Source: Zeus faber
Taxonomy: Eukaryota > Chordata > Actinopteri > Zeiformes > Zeidae
Assembly (NCBI GenBank): GCA_960531495.1
Contig: OY482850.1
Span: 1,583,343 to 1,647,342 of the forward strand
DNA: 64,000 nt
Direction of reading: 5' to 3'
A model generated the notes under the pieces. The model ran no database searches and was not told where the DNA came from. It saw only the letters and a list, made by a program, of their open reading frames with translations. Numbering within the stretch: the first letter of the stretch is position 1; each line of letters starts with the position of its first letter. This document shows positions 48,680 through 60,040 of this stretch, one piece after another. The position numbers and the translations under genes were made by a program.

Positions 48680-49085
48680 AGTCCATCCATCCATCCATCC
48701 ATCCATCCATCCATCCATCCATCCATCAACCCATTTACCTTTTACCTAGTCTATCAATCCATCTGTACATCCATCCACCAATCTGACCATCCATCCATCC
48801 ATCATTCATACAATAAAGTGCTATCTTATCTTATCCATCCATCCTCTACCTTTTAACTTGTCAATCAGTCCATCTGTGCATCCATCCACCAATCCATCCA
48901 TCCATCTATCCATCCATCCATCCATCCATCCAATAAAGTACTATCTTATCTTGTCCATCCATCCTCAACCTTTTAACTTGTCTATCAGTCCACCTGAACA
49001 TCCATCCACCCATCTGTCCATTAACCCATCCATCCATCCAACCATTTATCCATCATCCATCCATCCAATAAAGTACTTATCTTAT
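48680..49085. repeat. (ATCC)n-based array with higher-order unit
   Basis: ATCC runs alternate with a longer block. CAATAAAGT(G/A)CTATCTTA followed by TCTT(A/G)TCCATCCATCCTC and ACCTTTTAACTTGTC occurs near 48812 and 48932, with a shorter form near 49067. The spacing is about 120-135 bp. AATAAAG(T)...CTATCTTATC looks like a LINE/SINE 3' end. Confidence 0.88.
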
Positions 49086-49444
49086 CCAGCCAAGCTTTCT
49101 CCTTTTTTTCCCTTTCCTTGTTATCACCCATCTTATGCAATATCCATGCAATATCCTTTTATCATATCTATCAACACTTAGTCTCAGCCTTTCTTTCTTT
49201 CTTTCTTCGCCCCCTGCCCAAGTCCAAAGACCCAAGCGCTGCCCCTTTGTCTTCGCAGCGCTTCCATCGATCTGACACAACCAGCCAGAAATAGCTGCGA
49301 AGATACACAGGAACTCGGTATAAACTGGCTTAAACAATACCGCCAACAATGCCATCACATACGGACAATGCAGGCCAGACAGATCTCAGTGAACAATGGC
49401 ATACGCTGTGGCTGTGTGTGTGCGTGTGTGTGCGTGTGTGTGTG

Positions 49445-49488
<44 letters not shown>

Positions 49489-49668
49489 TGTTAGAAGCAC
49501 ACACTGCGGGGAACCTTGGGACCCTCTCCTTTGAATGGTTTGCTGAACTCTGGCCATTGTTTAACCACATCCCCTCTCCTAATTACTCTGACAACCGCAC
49601 GCATGATCACATGCACGCGCGCAAATGAATGCACAGCAGACAAAGTGCAAAGCGGTGTTTAGCAAGCA

Positions 49669-49720
<52 letters not shown>

Positions 49721-50340
49721 GAAAGGGTGCTGGCAAAATTTGGTAATGTTGTAGGTCTGAGAGTTCAACGGATTCTAGTGTTTTACATTTCACACATCTT
49801 GGACCTTGTAATTGATTATTTGCGGGGAGGTGAGTAGTAGAAGATTTGATCAAATATCTTCAAGAATATTTTTTGTAATGCTCTGTTTTCTTGTTTTTTG
49901 TTTTTGAGAATACTTTGCAGCATAGAAACATCTACACAAAAACTGGCAAGAGTTCTCAAACTACTCTCAGAAATGTTTTTTGAGACATATTAACGATGGA
50001 TGGATAACTTTTATTTGATTGATTACTCAGAACAACTATAACACACCACACTTTGTGACAAATACCCATTGAGTGCTGCTGGTCTGACAGAAACTGAGGT
50101 TTTGCTATTGACATTAAGTGGAGCTCAGCCTATTGTTTCACACAGACATTTGCTCTCTCTGTTTCTCTCTCTCTCTCCCTCTCTCCCCCCCCCCTCTCTC
50201 TCTCTCCATCTCTCTCTCTCTCGCTCTCTCTCACACACACGTTTTTTAAGATGTATCTAACCTGTTAAGCTCAGAACTCCTTTCTTGGGGGTTGTGTTGG
50301 AGTTGGGGATGGGGGTGTTGGAGTTGGGGGGGGGGCAGCA
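49086..50340. repeat. Simple-repeat-rich stretch
   Basis: (TTTC)n near 49190-49206, (GT)n with GCGT at 49413-49493, poly(C) 49669-49684 followed by (CA)n to 49714, (CT)n 50154-50234 with a C-run inside, and G-runs at 50286-50336. Between them I see no coding sequence. Confidence 0.8.
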
Positions 50341-51663
50341 TTTTGTGCCACCAGCAAGTGCCTCACAACATCAGAAAGCTGAGACCCCAAAATAATAATT
50401 TGAGATGTAGCTTGACACTGTACTGTATGTCAACGTTTTCAAATAAATTAATAGGGAATAAACATTATATTTCTAATTGCAACTGATAATATTAATATTT
50501 TGGAGTTAGTGTAAAGGGGCTTTGAACATTATACTCATGTCTCGTGATGGCCATTCCCATTTTCAATTATGCGTGATTAGTTGCTTCACCAAGTTGTGGA
50601 TTGTTACCATTAATCCCATCAAAAGACCACCTGAAAACACTTGGAAAACGTATGGCTGTGATGCAGTATCAATAACTTTTGAAAATAGGAGATTTGTGCG
50701 ATTTGATGATTGGATGATTAGCACTATTTGTCTGAAAATGGCTCAGAAAAACCCACTTATCTTCAGTGTACCTGGACATCCCAGTTTCATGAGGCTGTGA
50801 TTATCCTAGTGGTCACAATATTTTTATACAGTAAATATAAAAAAATGCTGTCTTCACATTAAAAGGGTTACTATTATGGTTACTACGGTTACCATATTTC
50901 ATCACACATGAATGCAATTGGGCTCTTTGGATTCACAACAGTCTCAGCTTTGTTGTCATACCTAATTTATACAATTCCATGACTGTTTAGGTACCACAGT
51001 GTCCAGAAATATGGAAAAGAAAAAAAAGGCAAAAATAACATATTTTTACTGAATGCAGAACCATACCTTATGTAGCTGACATATGTCAGGCTTGGCTGTA
51101 ATGCTGAGATGCTTGCGGTTCTAAAGAGCCCGATTTCATTCAGATATCATGATGTGAGAGGTGAAGGGACCCGTTTGAACGTAGTCATGTAATTTACTTT
51201 TGTCAAAATAGATTGCTGATTTTAAAGCTATGTTACGCCCTCTCAGAGGGCTAGTATGATATGGTTAACAGCTAACAATTCATCTGGAAGTCTCGTTTCT
51301 GCTAATACCGGAAGCTTAAACTCAGCTTAAAAACACAGCTTGCGAGAGCTTGTCAAACACGGACTGCGCCATGAACCCACTAGCTGGTCCATTGGGCATA
51401 ACAGGTTAAAAAGCAGTACCATAATGTTCTTTGTATAAAAACAGAACATTTTAATTGGAAAAAACAAAAAGCGTCTAGGAACAGGTATTGTAGGTATGGA
51501 TATTGGAAGGAACTTCATAAGCCAAGTGCATTTTGCATTTTGCCAGAATTTGCCTTGTGTATTGGACAAATATCTATGTGCACAAGGCCATATCAGGACT
51601 GGTTTGTGAAATTCCGATCCCAAAATATCAAGCTGAGAAACGTCTCAACCATACAGGGACCTT
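50341..51663. other. No feature recognised
   Basis: AT-rich DNA. Several short frames (for example 50522-50800) but no recognisable protein text or terminal repeats. Confidence 0.45.
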
Positions 51664-51737
51664 GGCATTGCACAGGCCGAAGGGCATCCTCTCACTTGTA
51701 ACAGTTTGAGAGGATGCCCTTCGGCCTGTGCAATGCC
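51664..51737. repeat. Palindrome, 31-nt perfect arms, 12-nt spacer
   Basis: Left arm 51664-51694 starts GGCATTGCACAGGCCGAAGG. Right arm 51707-51737 is its exact reverse complement. The right arm is the start of the gypsy pol fragment (the segment encoding MPFGLCNA); the left arm is an inverted copy of it. Confidence 0.97.
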
Positions 51738-54310
51738 CCAGCCACATTCCAGCACCTGATGCAACGCTGCCTTGGCAACCAGGTAAATGATTTTCTATTA
51801 GTTTACCTGGATGATGTCATAGTGTTTTCATCTGACTTTGACAGCCACCTGGACCACCTGGAGCAGGTCTTCAAGCGCCTGCAAGCCCACGGACTCAAGC
51901 TTCAACCCCAGAAGTGTCACCTCTTCCGGCGGGAGGTCCGCTACCTGGGCCATGTAGTCAGTCAACGTGGTGTCGCTACAGACCCCGAGAAGACGGCGGC
52001 AGTAGCAGAGTGGCCTGTCCCCCACTCTGTGAAGCAAGTGCGCTCCTTCCTGGGCTTCGCAGGCTATTATCGGAGATTTATATTTTCTAAAATAGCCGGC
52101 CCCCTCCATCGTCTCCTAGAGGGCACCGCTGGAGTCAAGTCTGCCACGGTCCAGTGGATGGAGGGCTGCCAGACGGCATTTGAAAGGCTGAAGATTGCCT
52201 TACTGGATGCCCCGATCCTGGCATACGCTGACTTCAACCTGCCCTTCCGGGTGTATGTCGACGCCAGTCTAGAGGGTCTGGGAGCTGTGCTTCTCAAACC
52301 CAAGACAGAAAAGAAAGAGTGATTGCCTACGCAAGCCGCAGTTTGCACCCAGCGGAACGGAATGACCAGAACTACAGCTCATTTAAGCTGGAGCTGCTGG
52401 AGCTCAAGTGGGCAGTCACTGAGAAGTTCAAAGACTATCTCTGGGGGGCAGAGATTGAGGTGGTCACCGACAACAACCCCTTGGTGCACCTGGCAACGGC
52501 GACCCTCGGGGGTACCGAGCAGAGGTGGCTGGCACAGCTCTCCAACTACCGCTATGTTGTAAGATACCGCCCGGGCAACAAGAACGGGAATGCAGACGCT
52601 CTGTCCTGCCTGCCGGGGGAAGCCATGGTGTCTGCAGTCGAGACTGGTCTGGACCCACAACCCCAGGGAGGTGAATCTGCATCACAGCCGCCCCACACTG
52701 AAGAGGCTGTGCCCCCTGCTGCACACGCTAGTCGATGCAGCGTGCAGATCCCGACTTGCAGCAACTGTATGACTGGAAGAACCGGCATGCTTGCCCGACG
52801 GATGAGGTACGCACCACCCTTTCCCGACCCTTACAGAGGCTGCTGGTAGAATGGGATGCGATCGAGATCCGGGATGGGATCCTGGTAAAGATGGGGAAGG
52901 AGCCTGATACGTGTGCAGATGCCCAACTAATCATTGTTCCAGGCAGTGCAGCCCCAGACATATGGGCCCAATATCATCGGGCTGCAGGGCATGCTAGTGC
53001 AGAGCGGACCCTGAGCCTCCTGAGGCGGCGCTTCTTCTGGGTCGGGATGGCCACCGACAGCAGCAACTGGACTAAAGACTGTGTGCAGTGTGCGGTAAGC
53101 ATGGCTGGTCCAGAGGTGACAGCTCCCCTTCAATCCGTACAAACCACTTACCCGTTTGAAGTTGTGGGGTTGGACTATTTGTCATTAGGCAGACCAGCCG
53201 ACGCGTACCCCTATATCCTGGTTATTACTGACCTTTTCTCCCGTTATGCGGTAGCAGTACCCACCCGAGACCAATCCGCTGGCACTATCGTGAAGGCCTT
53301 GTGGGGAGCATTCATCCAGACGTTCGGCTGCCCGGAGCGGATTTTGTCGGACAGAGGGGGAGCATTCGAGTCAGAACTGATGCTGCAGCTCTATGCCCTG
53401 TATGGGTGTGTTAAGAGCCAGACCACTGCACACCATCCACAGGGTAATGGGGCGCTCGAGCGGTTCAACCAGACTTTGCTGTCCCTGCTGAGTTCCTTGC
53501 ATACGGAGGAGCAGTCCCAGTGGTCAGCCAAGATGCCTGCGCTGGTACAGGTATATAATAGCACCATTCATAGTGCCACTGGGCTAAATCCCCATTTTGT
53601 GGTGTTTGATAGGCATGCCAGGCTCCCTGTGGATCTGTGTGTGGATGTTCAGCCTCCCCAGGAGCGCACCACCCTAGATGGATGGGTCGCACATCACCAC
53701 CGAGCCTTGACTGCCGCCTATCACCGGGTTCAAGCACACACCTATAAGAGGCAGGCCTGGAACCAGGCACGCTACGACCGGAGGGCCACTTAATTACTGC
53801 CAGGGGAGCGGGTCCTAGTCCGAAATTTCCGTCGTCGGGCCAGGGGCAAGCTGGAGCCTAGGTGGGTCCCCTCTCCTTTTGTGGTTCTTTCTCAGTTGCG
53901 CCCTGAGCAGCCAGTCTATCGCATCCGGCCTGAGAAGAAGGAAGGGCCTGTCCGCACCATGCACCGGAACAATCTGTATCCCTGCCCGACTGGTCTCCAG
54001 GGTCCTCCTCTGCCCCCGTTGAGACTCGGAGCTGGACCACCAAGGGAGGGAACAGACCCGCTACCCCGATGGCCAGGGATGGGAGTGCTGCCCCCTCCAC
54101 CACGTCCAGAGCCTCATCTGGCCCCAGGCCCAGACAGACAGACGCCGGCCCCCGAGACTCAGGGAAATCTCCAACAAGATGAGGAGATACTGGGGGAAGT
54201 TGTGCCTCTGGTCAGGCGCTCGCAACTGTCCAATCACGGGGTACCTCCCCAAAGATATGAGTGAGTAGCGAATGGGTCGGGACGACCACCATTTTAAGTG
54301 GGGGGGAATT
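51707..54310 (+). mobile_element. Ty3/gypsy fossil, RT-RNase H-integrase (fragment 4)
   Basis: The best preserved LTR-element pol here, in ordinary gypsy order. Visible parts: RT (MPFGLCNAPATFQHLMQRCL, FLLVYLDDVIVFSSDFDSHL), RNase H (FRVYVDASLEGLGAVL, DNNPLVHLATATLGGTEQRW), integrase zinc-binding region (HRAAGHASAERTLSLLRRRF, DCVQCAVSMAG) and core (VVGLDYLSLGRPADAYPYIL, RILSDRGGAFESELMLQLYA, NGALERFNQTLLSLLSS). A proline-rich C-terminus and a purine tract (AAGTGGGGGGGAA) follow before the LTR. It lacks gag, protease and the RT start. Broken by few changes, so probably rather young. Confidence 0.92.
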
Positions 54311-54311
54311 A

Positions 54312-55408
54312 TGTTGTGTGGGCCCTGTGTGATTTTATTGGTTGACTGTTAATATTAGTATGCAAATTTATGCATGTTGTAATATCGGGGTGTGCTTCAT
54401 GGACTATTTGGGACAGTGGGATGAATGTTTTTGCTGGTGGGTAGTTTTCCATATGGTAGGCGCTAATCAGCAAGACCCAGCTGTTGGCAACGAAACACAG
54501 CTGTTGCCAATGGGCGAGGACAGCGGATGACAACCGATTGGTTACTCCGTAAACCGACGGTAAATAATAGAGGCCGATTGGAACTCAAGCAGAAGTTCCC
54601 CGTGAGCCGCCAGGGGAGGATGAGTTCACCGCGAGCCGCTAGGATCGGCTACACGGTGCTGACACGGACGCGACGGAGGACTGTTCCAGCCCGGTTCTCT
54701 GCAGCGCGTTGACAGAGAAGACGAGTCGACGAAAGACATATGTTCTGCGATCTCAAGCACTTCCTAAAGGAATGGTGACTTCTGGAATCCAGTAGCGCTT
54801 TTCTGTGAGTGGGCCACCCCATCAATGAAACGGGAAGGCTCATACTGTGTCTGTTTGTTCTGTCAGCTACAGCGATCGATCCCCTCCTGGAATCCCAAGA
54901 GTGACGTCAGCCCTACCGTGGGGCCATTCCCATGCCAACGCCCCGCCTGCTGTCAAAGTAAAAGTCCTGGCTGCTTGGGATCAACTCAACTTAGGAGACC
55001 CGCAACCGGTGAACTTTCTGCCAGGTCTATGGTGACCATTGGCGGATCCCACTTTGCCTTGCTTGTGTTCTTTTTTTTCGGTCGGGAGGGACCCCAACCG
55101 AACGGACGATTTATCTTTCTGTCTGTTTGTGCCCTTAGTATTTTGTACCTTGTGGTAACCTGCCAAAGATTTGGGGGTAGGCCTTAGGCAGGCCACCAGT
55201 AAGGTTAGTGTGGTCCATAACTTACGCGTGCGACTGGTGTGCTGGTTTGAGAGATTTGTGGTAGTTCAGTCACAAATCTAAAGAAGGTTTGTCGTGAATG
55301 CATTTTTATACAGTTTGCCATGAATGCATTTATGTACAGTGTGCTGTCTCGTAAGCCCCGTGCATATATTCGCTGTAATTTAGACCCAGACTGCTGTGTG
55401 GTTGTCAT
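54312..55408 (+). mobile_element. Probable 3' LTR of the gypsy fossil
   Basis: Begins right after the purine tract with TGTTGTGTGGGCCCTGTG. The end is uncertain; GTGTGGTTGTCA near 55408 would give TG...CA and about 1.1 kb. No second LTR is in the window, so the length cannot be confirmed by comparison. Confidence 0.45.
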
Positions 55409-55859
55409 CGGCTCTAGGCCCCCTTATCCAGTGCAATTGGTGTCCTGGGATTTCCTGCATCAACTGGGTTGTCCTTAAGACTTCGCAACATCAACATTTT
55501 CTTTTTTTTTTTTTTAATTGAGAAGGAAAGTAGCAAGTGAAAGTGGCCTGGGGAGGTGACCATTGCGGGAGGCACATGCCTGGGTCCACAGGCCATCTCA
55601 TTTTGGGCTAAGTCCTAAAATAGTACCTTGTATTAGCACTGGCAGCTTCCACCTTACTTCAGTTGGTTCCTTACAGGTGATTCTGTTGCATTGCTGCCAT
55701 CCTCCTTTGGCCTTGGAAGAGACATTTAACACATGCCATTCAATGCAGGGAACCCAGATAAGGACCCAGGATGACAGCTTTCCAGCAGACAGAGGCTGTA
55801 CTCATCCCGAGGATGCCCTGGTCAGCTCTGAGACCACAGTACCAGTACCAGAGACCAGC
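55409..55859. other. No feature recognised
   Basis: Mixed-composition DNA with a T-run at 55500-55516 and no coding frame. Confidence 0.45.
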
Positions 55860-56342
55860 ACTCGTGTGGTGTGGCGATTGTGTGGTCTGAGCAGCCACAC
55901 CTGTCCTGGGTTTAGGCGATTAAGGCCCAGGATCAGAGTGGCTGCATACGTGTTGCTCGTTGTTTGGAATGAATGAATGAAGAATCTTTAATTGTCACAC
56001 AGCACAACACATGTGCGCGCACACACACACACATGCTTTGGATGGTGGCCGGTGAAATGAGGCCTCTGCATTTAACCCATCCTTGGCTTGTCCTTCCTCC
56101 GGGGGCACAGCCAGGAGCAGTGGGCAGCATTCGTGGACGCGTCCGGGGAATGAGCAACAGGTAAAACCCCCATCCCCACACACTCAGGAGAGGAGCCCTT
56201 GTCATGACACATCTCCATCTGCTCTGGGGCTTGTTGTATCAAGTCCCCTCTTCACAAAAACCTGTTTCTGAAACCCCGTCGTCTGTGTCTCTGTGCCGGA
56301 GGTCGCTGAAAACGTCACTTGGGTGGTGGCGAAACTGCCACA
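55860..56342 (+). mobile_element. LTR, 'family E', with a nested retroposon
   Basis: Plus-strand LTR matching the one at 44880-45290: CCACACCTGTCCTGGGTTTA, CCAGGATCAGAGTGGCTG, AACAGGTAAAACCCCCATCC, CATCTGCTCTGGGGCTTG and the end GAAACTGCCACA at 56342. It is split by the insert at about 55968-56155. No primer site follows, so it is a solo or detached LTR. The 5' boundary is approximate. Confidence 0.7.
55968..56155 (-). mobile_element. Short retroposon (SINE/LINE 3' module) inside the LTR
   Basis: On the minus strand: CTGCCCACTGCTCCTGGCTG, GATGGGTTAAATGCAGAGG, a short (TG)n, TGTGACAATTAAAGATTCTT and an (ATTC)n tail. The module GCCCACTGCTCC...AATGCAGAG also ends the SINE at 63303. GGAATGA on both sides (near 55966 and 56148) is a plausible target duplication. 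Confidence 0.7.
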
Positions 56343-56714
56343 ACCCGTCTTACCTAGGAATAGAGTTTCCACTCTATACAAAATCCAAAACCACATAGGC
56401 TGTATGGAGTATGAAGACTATCAACAACCTTCAAGGTTAGCCAATACAGGTCAGGCATATTTTCTCAACCATTTATTGACTTCTACTTAAATGAAAGGTT
56501 TGTTTTTTTATCAACCACTGCCTTGTTAAAATGTTGATTCCCATCGATTATAACTGTTCATAGCACAGCCTTGCTGAACACTTTACTATAAACTTCCCAC
56601 ATTGCTGCAGCTTCTCACTGTGCTTCAATGCAGTCCAATGGTGCAAACGTTTAAGCCCTAAAACTCGAGGTTCACTTTTATCTCCAAAGAAAGACAACCG
56701 CCTTGCAGGTTTAT
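56343..56714. other. No feature recognised
   Basis: AT-rich DNA between the LTR and the LINE. It may include very decayed LINE sequence. Confidence 0.4.
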
Positions 56715-57830
56715 TTAAAAAACGTTGCCTACCACAGTTATGCTGATGACATTCCATACATCTGCATAGCTCTCACCAAAATATGATGGTCTCATTGATC
56801 GGCTATGTCAGCGCACTGAACAAATCAATGGGTTGATACATCAGAATTTCCTCCAACTAAAGATAAAAGTCATATAATTGTCTTTTGTGCCAAACTGACT
56901 GACCCCCTATCTCAGTATAATAAAAACCAGGTCAGAAATGTTGGTGTAGTTATGGACTTGGATCTAAATTGTAATAGCCACATTAAGCCAATAACATAAG
57001 CAGCCGGATCACCTAAGTAGTTAAATATACATCTATAGATGCACCTAGACACATCCTCAGTGATGGAACCTCGGGTCATTGGGTGTTTCGGGTCTTTCAA
57101 CATCATACACCCTTACCCAGGCGACCCAGCCGGGATTGATCAAGTCCCGACTTGTGTCTATGTAGCATGTGCCCACGGATCACCCCTCTTGATCCACAGC
57201 CATCTAGAGGCCTTCTCAGCTTCCTCTGTTGCAGTTTTGATGGCCTTTCTCTGCCGTGCCCCTGGCACGGTACTAAAAATATAACGAGAATTAAAGGATT
57301 GATGACAAACGATGAACAGCACCTAAAATAACATATCCATGTCTTTTTTTCTAGTAGGCTAGACTACTGCAAGTCTTTCCAAAACAGCATTTAAACAACT
57401 CTGCTGCTCGAGTTCTAACAAAGACAAAGAACGCTGAGAACATGACAGACATTTTCTGGTCTTTGCACTGGTTCCAATGTATCACAGACTTGATTTTAAG
57501 ATACTGCTGCAGCTGCTGCTTCAATATGGAATCTTGAAGTGGGAGATCTTAGATGACTAATGGTCAACAAGGATTGAAGGATTGACTGATTGTAGGTGTT
57601 TGGTGTGATTGGATATCACAATACGGTCAACAGCTTTTAACTCTATAAAGGTTTTCCCATGCGGTCCACAGAAAAAGTCCTGATAATCTGAGATGGGTGC
57701 ACCCATCTGTTTTAAATTGTACTTTAACCTCTGTAATTTTATTGTATTTTTTTAATCTGTTTTTAAGAAATGTATTTCTTATAGAATGTTTTATGCTTTA
57801 TGTAAAGTACTTTTAATAGCCTACTTTAAC
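56715..57830 (+). mobile_element. L2/Rex1-like LINE fragment, old
   Basis: Plus-strand RT and 3' end, with many frame changes. Recognisable pieces: AYHSYADD near 56727, IEQING (56819), QNFLQLK, RNVGVVMDLDLNCNSHIKPI (56935-56990), then after an insert RLDYC-like text at 57358, SGLCTGSNVSQT and the 3' end TTTTATGCTTTATGTAAAGT near 57790. It is clearly more decayed than the copy at 27396. Confidence 0.7.
57035..57283 (-). mobile_element. Unassigned retroelement-like insert
   Basis: A GC-richer block inside the LINE. The minus strand reads TEEAEKASRWLWIKRGDPWA, which looks like part of a LINE C-terminal or linker region, and ends KDPKHPMTRGSITEDVSR. I recall this block as a common fish repeat but cannot name the clade. 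Confidence 0.4.
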
Positions 57831-58139
57831 CTTCTCAGTAATAACAAGTAGTATAACATTTTGTTTAAAACTACTTATTGCAATTGTACTTTTTGCTCAA
57901 AGTATTCCCACACGATATCCACTCTCTGCTTTATGTTCTCTGAAAGAATGTTAATCATGGTTCTTAGAAGGCAAAATCATTTGTCCAGTCTGCATGCTAA
58001 ATGTGTTACATTAGAATAAATGCATTTTGTCGGTAGTATCAAACCACTAGTAGTATCAAACCAAATCACCTTCACATCCAGCTAAACACTCTCTAGGAAT
58101 AAGCAACACTCGTAGAGTTAGGATCTTTTTTTTTATAGG
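57831..58139. other. No feature recognised
   Basis: AT-rich DNA between two LINE fragments. It holds a direct repeat of TAGTATCAAACCA near 58036 and 58051. Confidence 0.5.
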
Positions 58140-59500
58140 AAAGTAAGAGGAAAGAGCTCCTCATGGGGTAGACAAGTCAGTGCAAGTAGGGTCCAGGTGT
58201 GGTCTGAAGAGATGAGTCTTCAGATGAGAAGCGATTAATTTGTTCTGACACACAGGGAGCTTGTTCCACCATTGGGGTACCAGGGTTGTTAAGAGTTGCA
58301 ACAAGGATGAACAACCCCGGAGTCCAAGTAGTGATGGAGGAGCGAGGCGGCCTGCAATGGTGGAGGAGCAGACCGAATGAGTCAAAATGTGTATCATGAC
58401 CAGCGGTTGGAGATATGGAGAAGCAGTTTGAAGGACAGCCTCGTAGGAGAGTAGCAGCGTCTTAAATTTCATCCGAGCACAGCCAGTGAAATGATCGAAG
58501 GAGAGGGGTGACATGAGGGTATTTTGTTTGGTCAAACACTAGACAGGCTGCTGCATTGTAGATGCACTGTAGAGGTCTGATGGAACCGGCAGGTAGTCCA
58601 GCCAGAAGAGCATTGCAGTAGTCTAGACGGTAGATGATAAGTGCCTGAACCAGAACTTGAGTTTCTTCCCTTATGAGGGTGGATGTATTCTACACATGTT
58701 ATAGAGAGAAACCTTACAAGAGTGAGTTGTAGCAGTGATGTGGGCAGAGCAGGACAACAGGTTGTCCAGAATTAGCAAGGTTCTATCAAGGCAGTCTGAG
58801 AGGGAAATATATTGGTGTTATCGATGGTAATGGAGAGGTCTGTGTGAGGGCAATCTTTCCCAGGGTGAAAGAGAAGCTTCAGCTTGTTGCGATTGAGGTT
58901 CAGGTAGTGCCCAGACATCCATGTGTTCATGTCTTGAAGACCTGCGGAGATGTGCCTCTCGATATGCGTTTCTGAGAGGGGAAAGGAGAGATACAGCTGA
59001 GTGTCATCTACATAGCAAATGGCAGAAGAAGCCATGGGAGGAGATCACACCACCAAGACATTTAGTGAAAGGTCCCAGGACTGAGTCCTGTAGGACTCCA
59101 GTGTTTGGAGAGCAAGGTCTGGACAAGTTCAAGTTCAAGAGATTATTTGTCACATACATATACATACGGTCATACATATATGCAGGGAAATGTCATGACA
59201 CCCGGTGATTACGCACAATAAGCTTTATAAGCTCCAAAAATACTAAAAAATACCAAAATGTGCAGGGATCCTTTCCATGAGACCTGGTATAAGCGATGGC
59301 TAGAGAGCCTTCATGACAGCAAGGAGAGTAGTCTCGGTGGAATGGGATGTCTTGAAGCCAGATTGAATGGGACGAGGTGGTCATTCTGAGAGAGGTACTA
59401 GAGAGAGAGTTGATTGGAGACCAAAAGGGTCTCCAATCCAGGATCAAGGGTCCAGGATAGGAAGGAAAGAAGTGACACAGGTCTGTAGTTCTGGACAGCT
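58140..59500 (-). mobile_element. L2-type LINE fragment ('LINE-F')
   Basis: Minus-strand RT and C-terminal part. From the right: DHLVPFNLASRHPIPPRL (decayed fingers region), then an inserted LINE-A tail, then SSAICYVDDTQLYLSFPLSE (catalytic YVDD), THIERHISAGLQDMNTWMSG, HYLNLNRNKLKLLFHPGKDC and, further left, CARMKFKTLLLSYEAVLQTA, RLAPPSLLGLRGCSSLLQLL, TLVPQWWNKLPVCQNK and HLKTHLFRPHLDPT. Motif A, which should lie at about 59270, is missing, and frames change several times. Confidence 0.85.
59125..59268 (-). mobile_element. LINE-A 3' end inserted in LINE-F
   Basis: Starts with (TTGAACT)n, then TGTGACAAATAATC, TGCATATATG and the 3' UTR to AAAATACC. Inserted between GGTCTGGA and CAGGGATCC of LINE-F, so LINE-A moved after LINE-F had landed. 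Confidence 0.8.
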
Positions 59501-59612
59501 GGACAAATTAAATTACTTAAATAAATAAATAAACAAATAAACAGAGACAATATTTTAGAATTCATTTTTTGCTCTATTGTTCAACTGTTTAGAAGGGGGT
59601 TGGCTTGATTGT

Positions 59613-59616
<4 letters not shown>

Positions 59617-59710
<94 letters not shown>

Positions 59711-59718
59711 TGTGTGTG
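59617..59718. repeat. (GT)n microsatellite
   Basis: About 100 bp of nearly pure GT, one TTTG interruption. Confidence 0.95.
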
Positions 59719-60040
59719 ACATAATTGAGTGAAATCCTAATCCATTTCATATTGTCGGTGCAAATGTGTTTCGCCAACCAGATGGCCATTTCAGTTGTTT
59801 CATCACACGTTTTATGCAAGTACAGACGAAAGTACCATTCTGCATACATGGAAATAGAGTGTAGACCTAACCAGTCAGCACTTTTCTTGAAAGTTATCTC
59901 AGCTTTGGCTTCCTTTCCTGAAGTAGACACAACAGCTAACATACAGCCATATTTCCATTCCACCAAGCAGAACATGTTGTTCCCTATTACTGTAATTACC
60001 TCGTGGAGATGGGTTTCATTAAATTTAAATCCTATCACAA
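59719..60040 (-). other. Unexplained open frame, host exon possible
   Basis: The minus strand is open for about 107 codons: IGFKFNETHLHEVITVIGNN, MFCLVEWKYGCMLAVVSTSG, KEAKAEITFKKSADWLGLHS, ISMYAEWYFRLYLHKTCDET and TEMAIWLAKHICTDNMKWIR. Composition is protein-like, and GTTGTGTCTACTTCAG at about 59925 could be a splice acceptor, but I find no good donor before the microsatellite. The plus strand is also open here. No family recognised. Confidence 0.2.
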
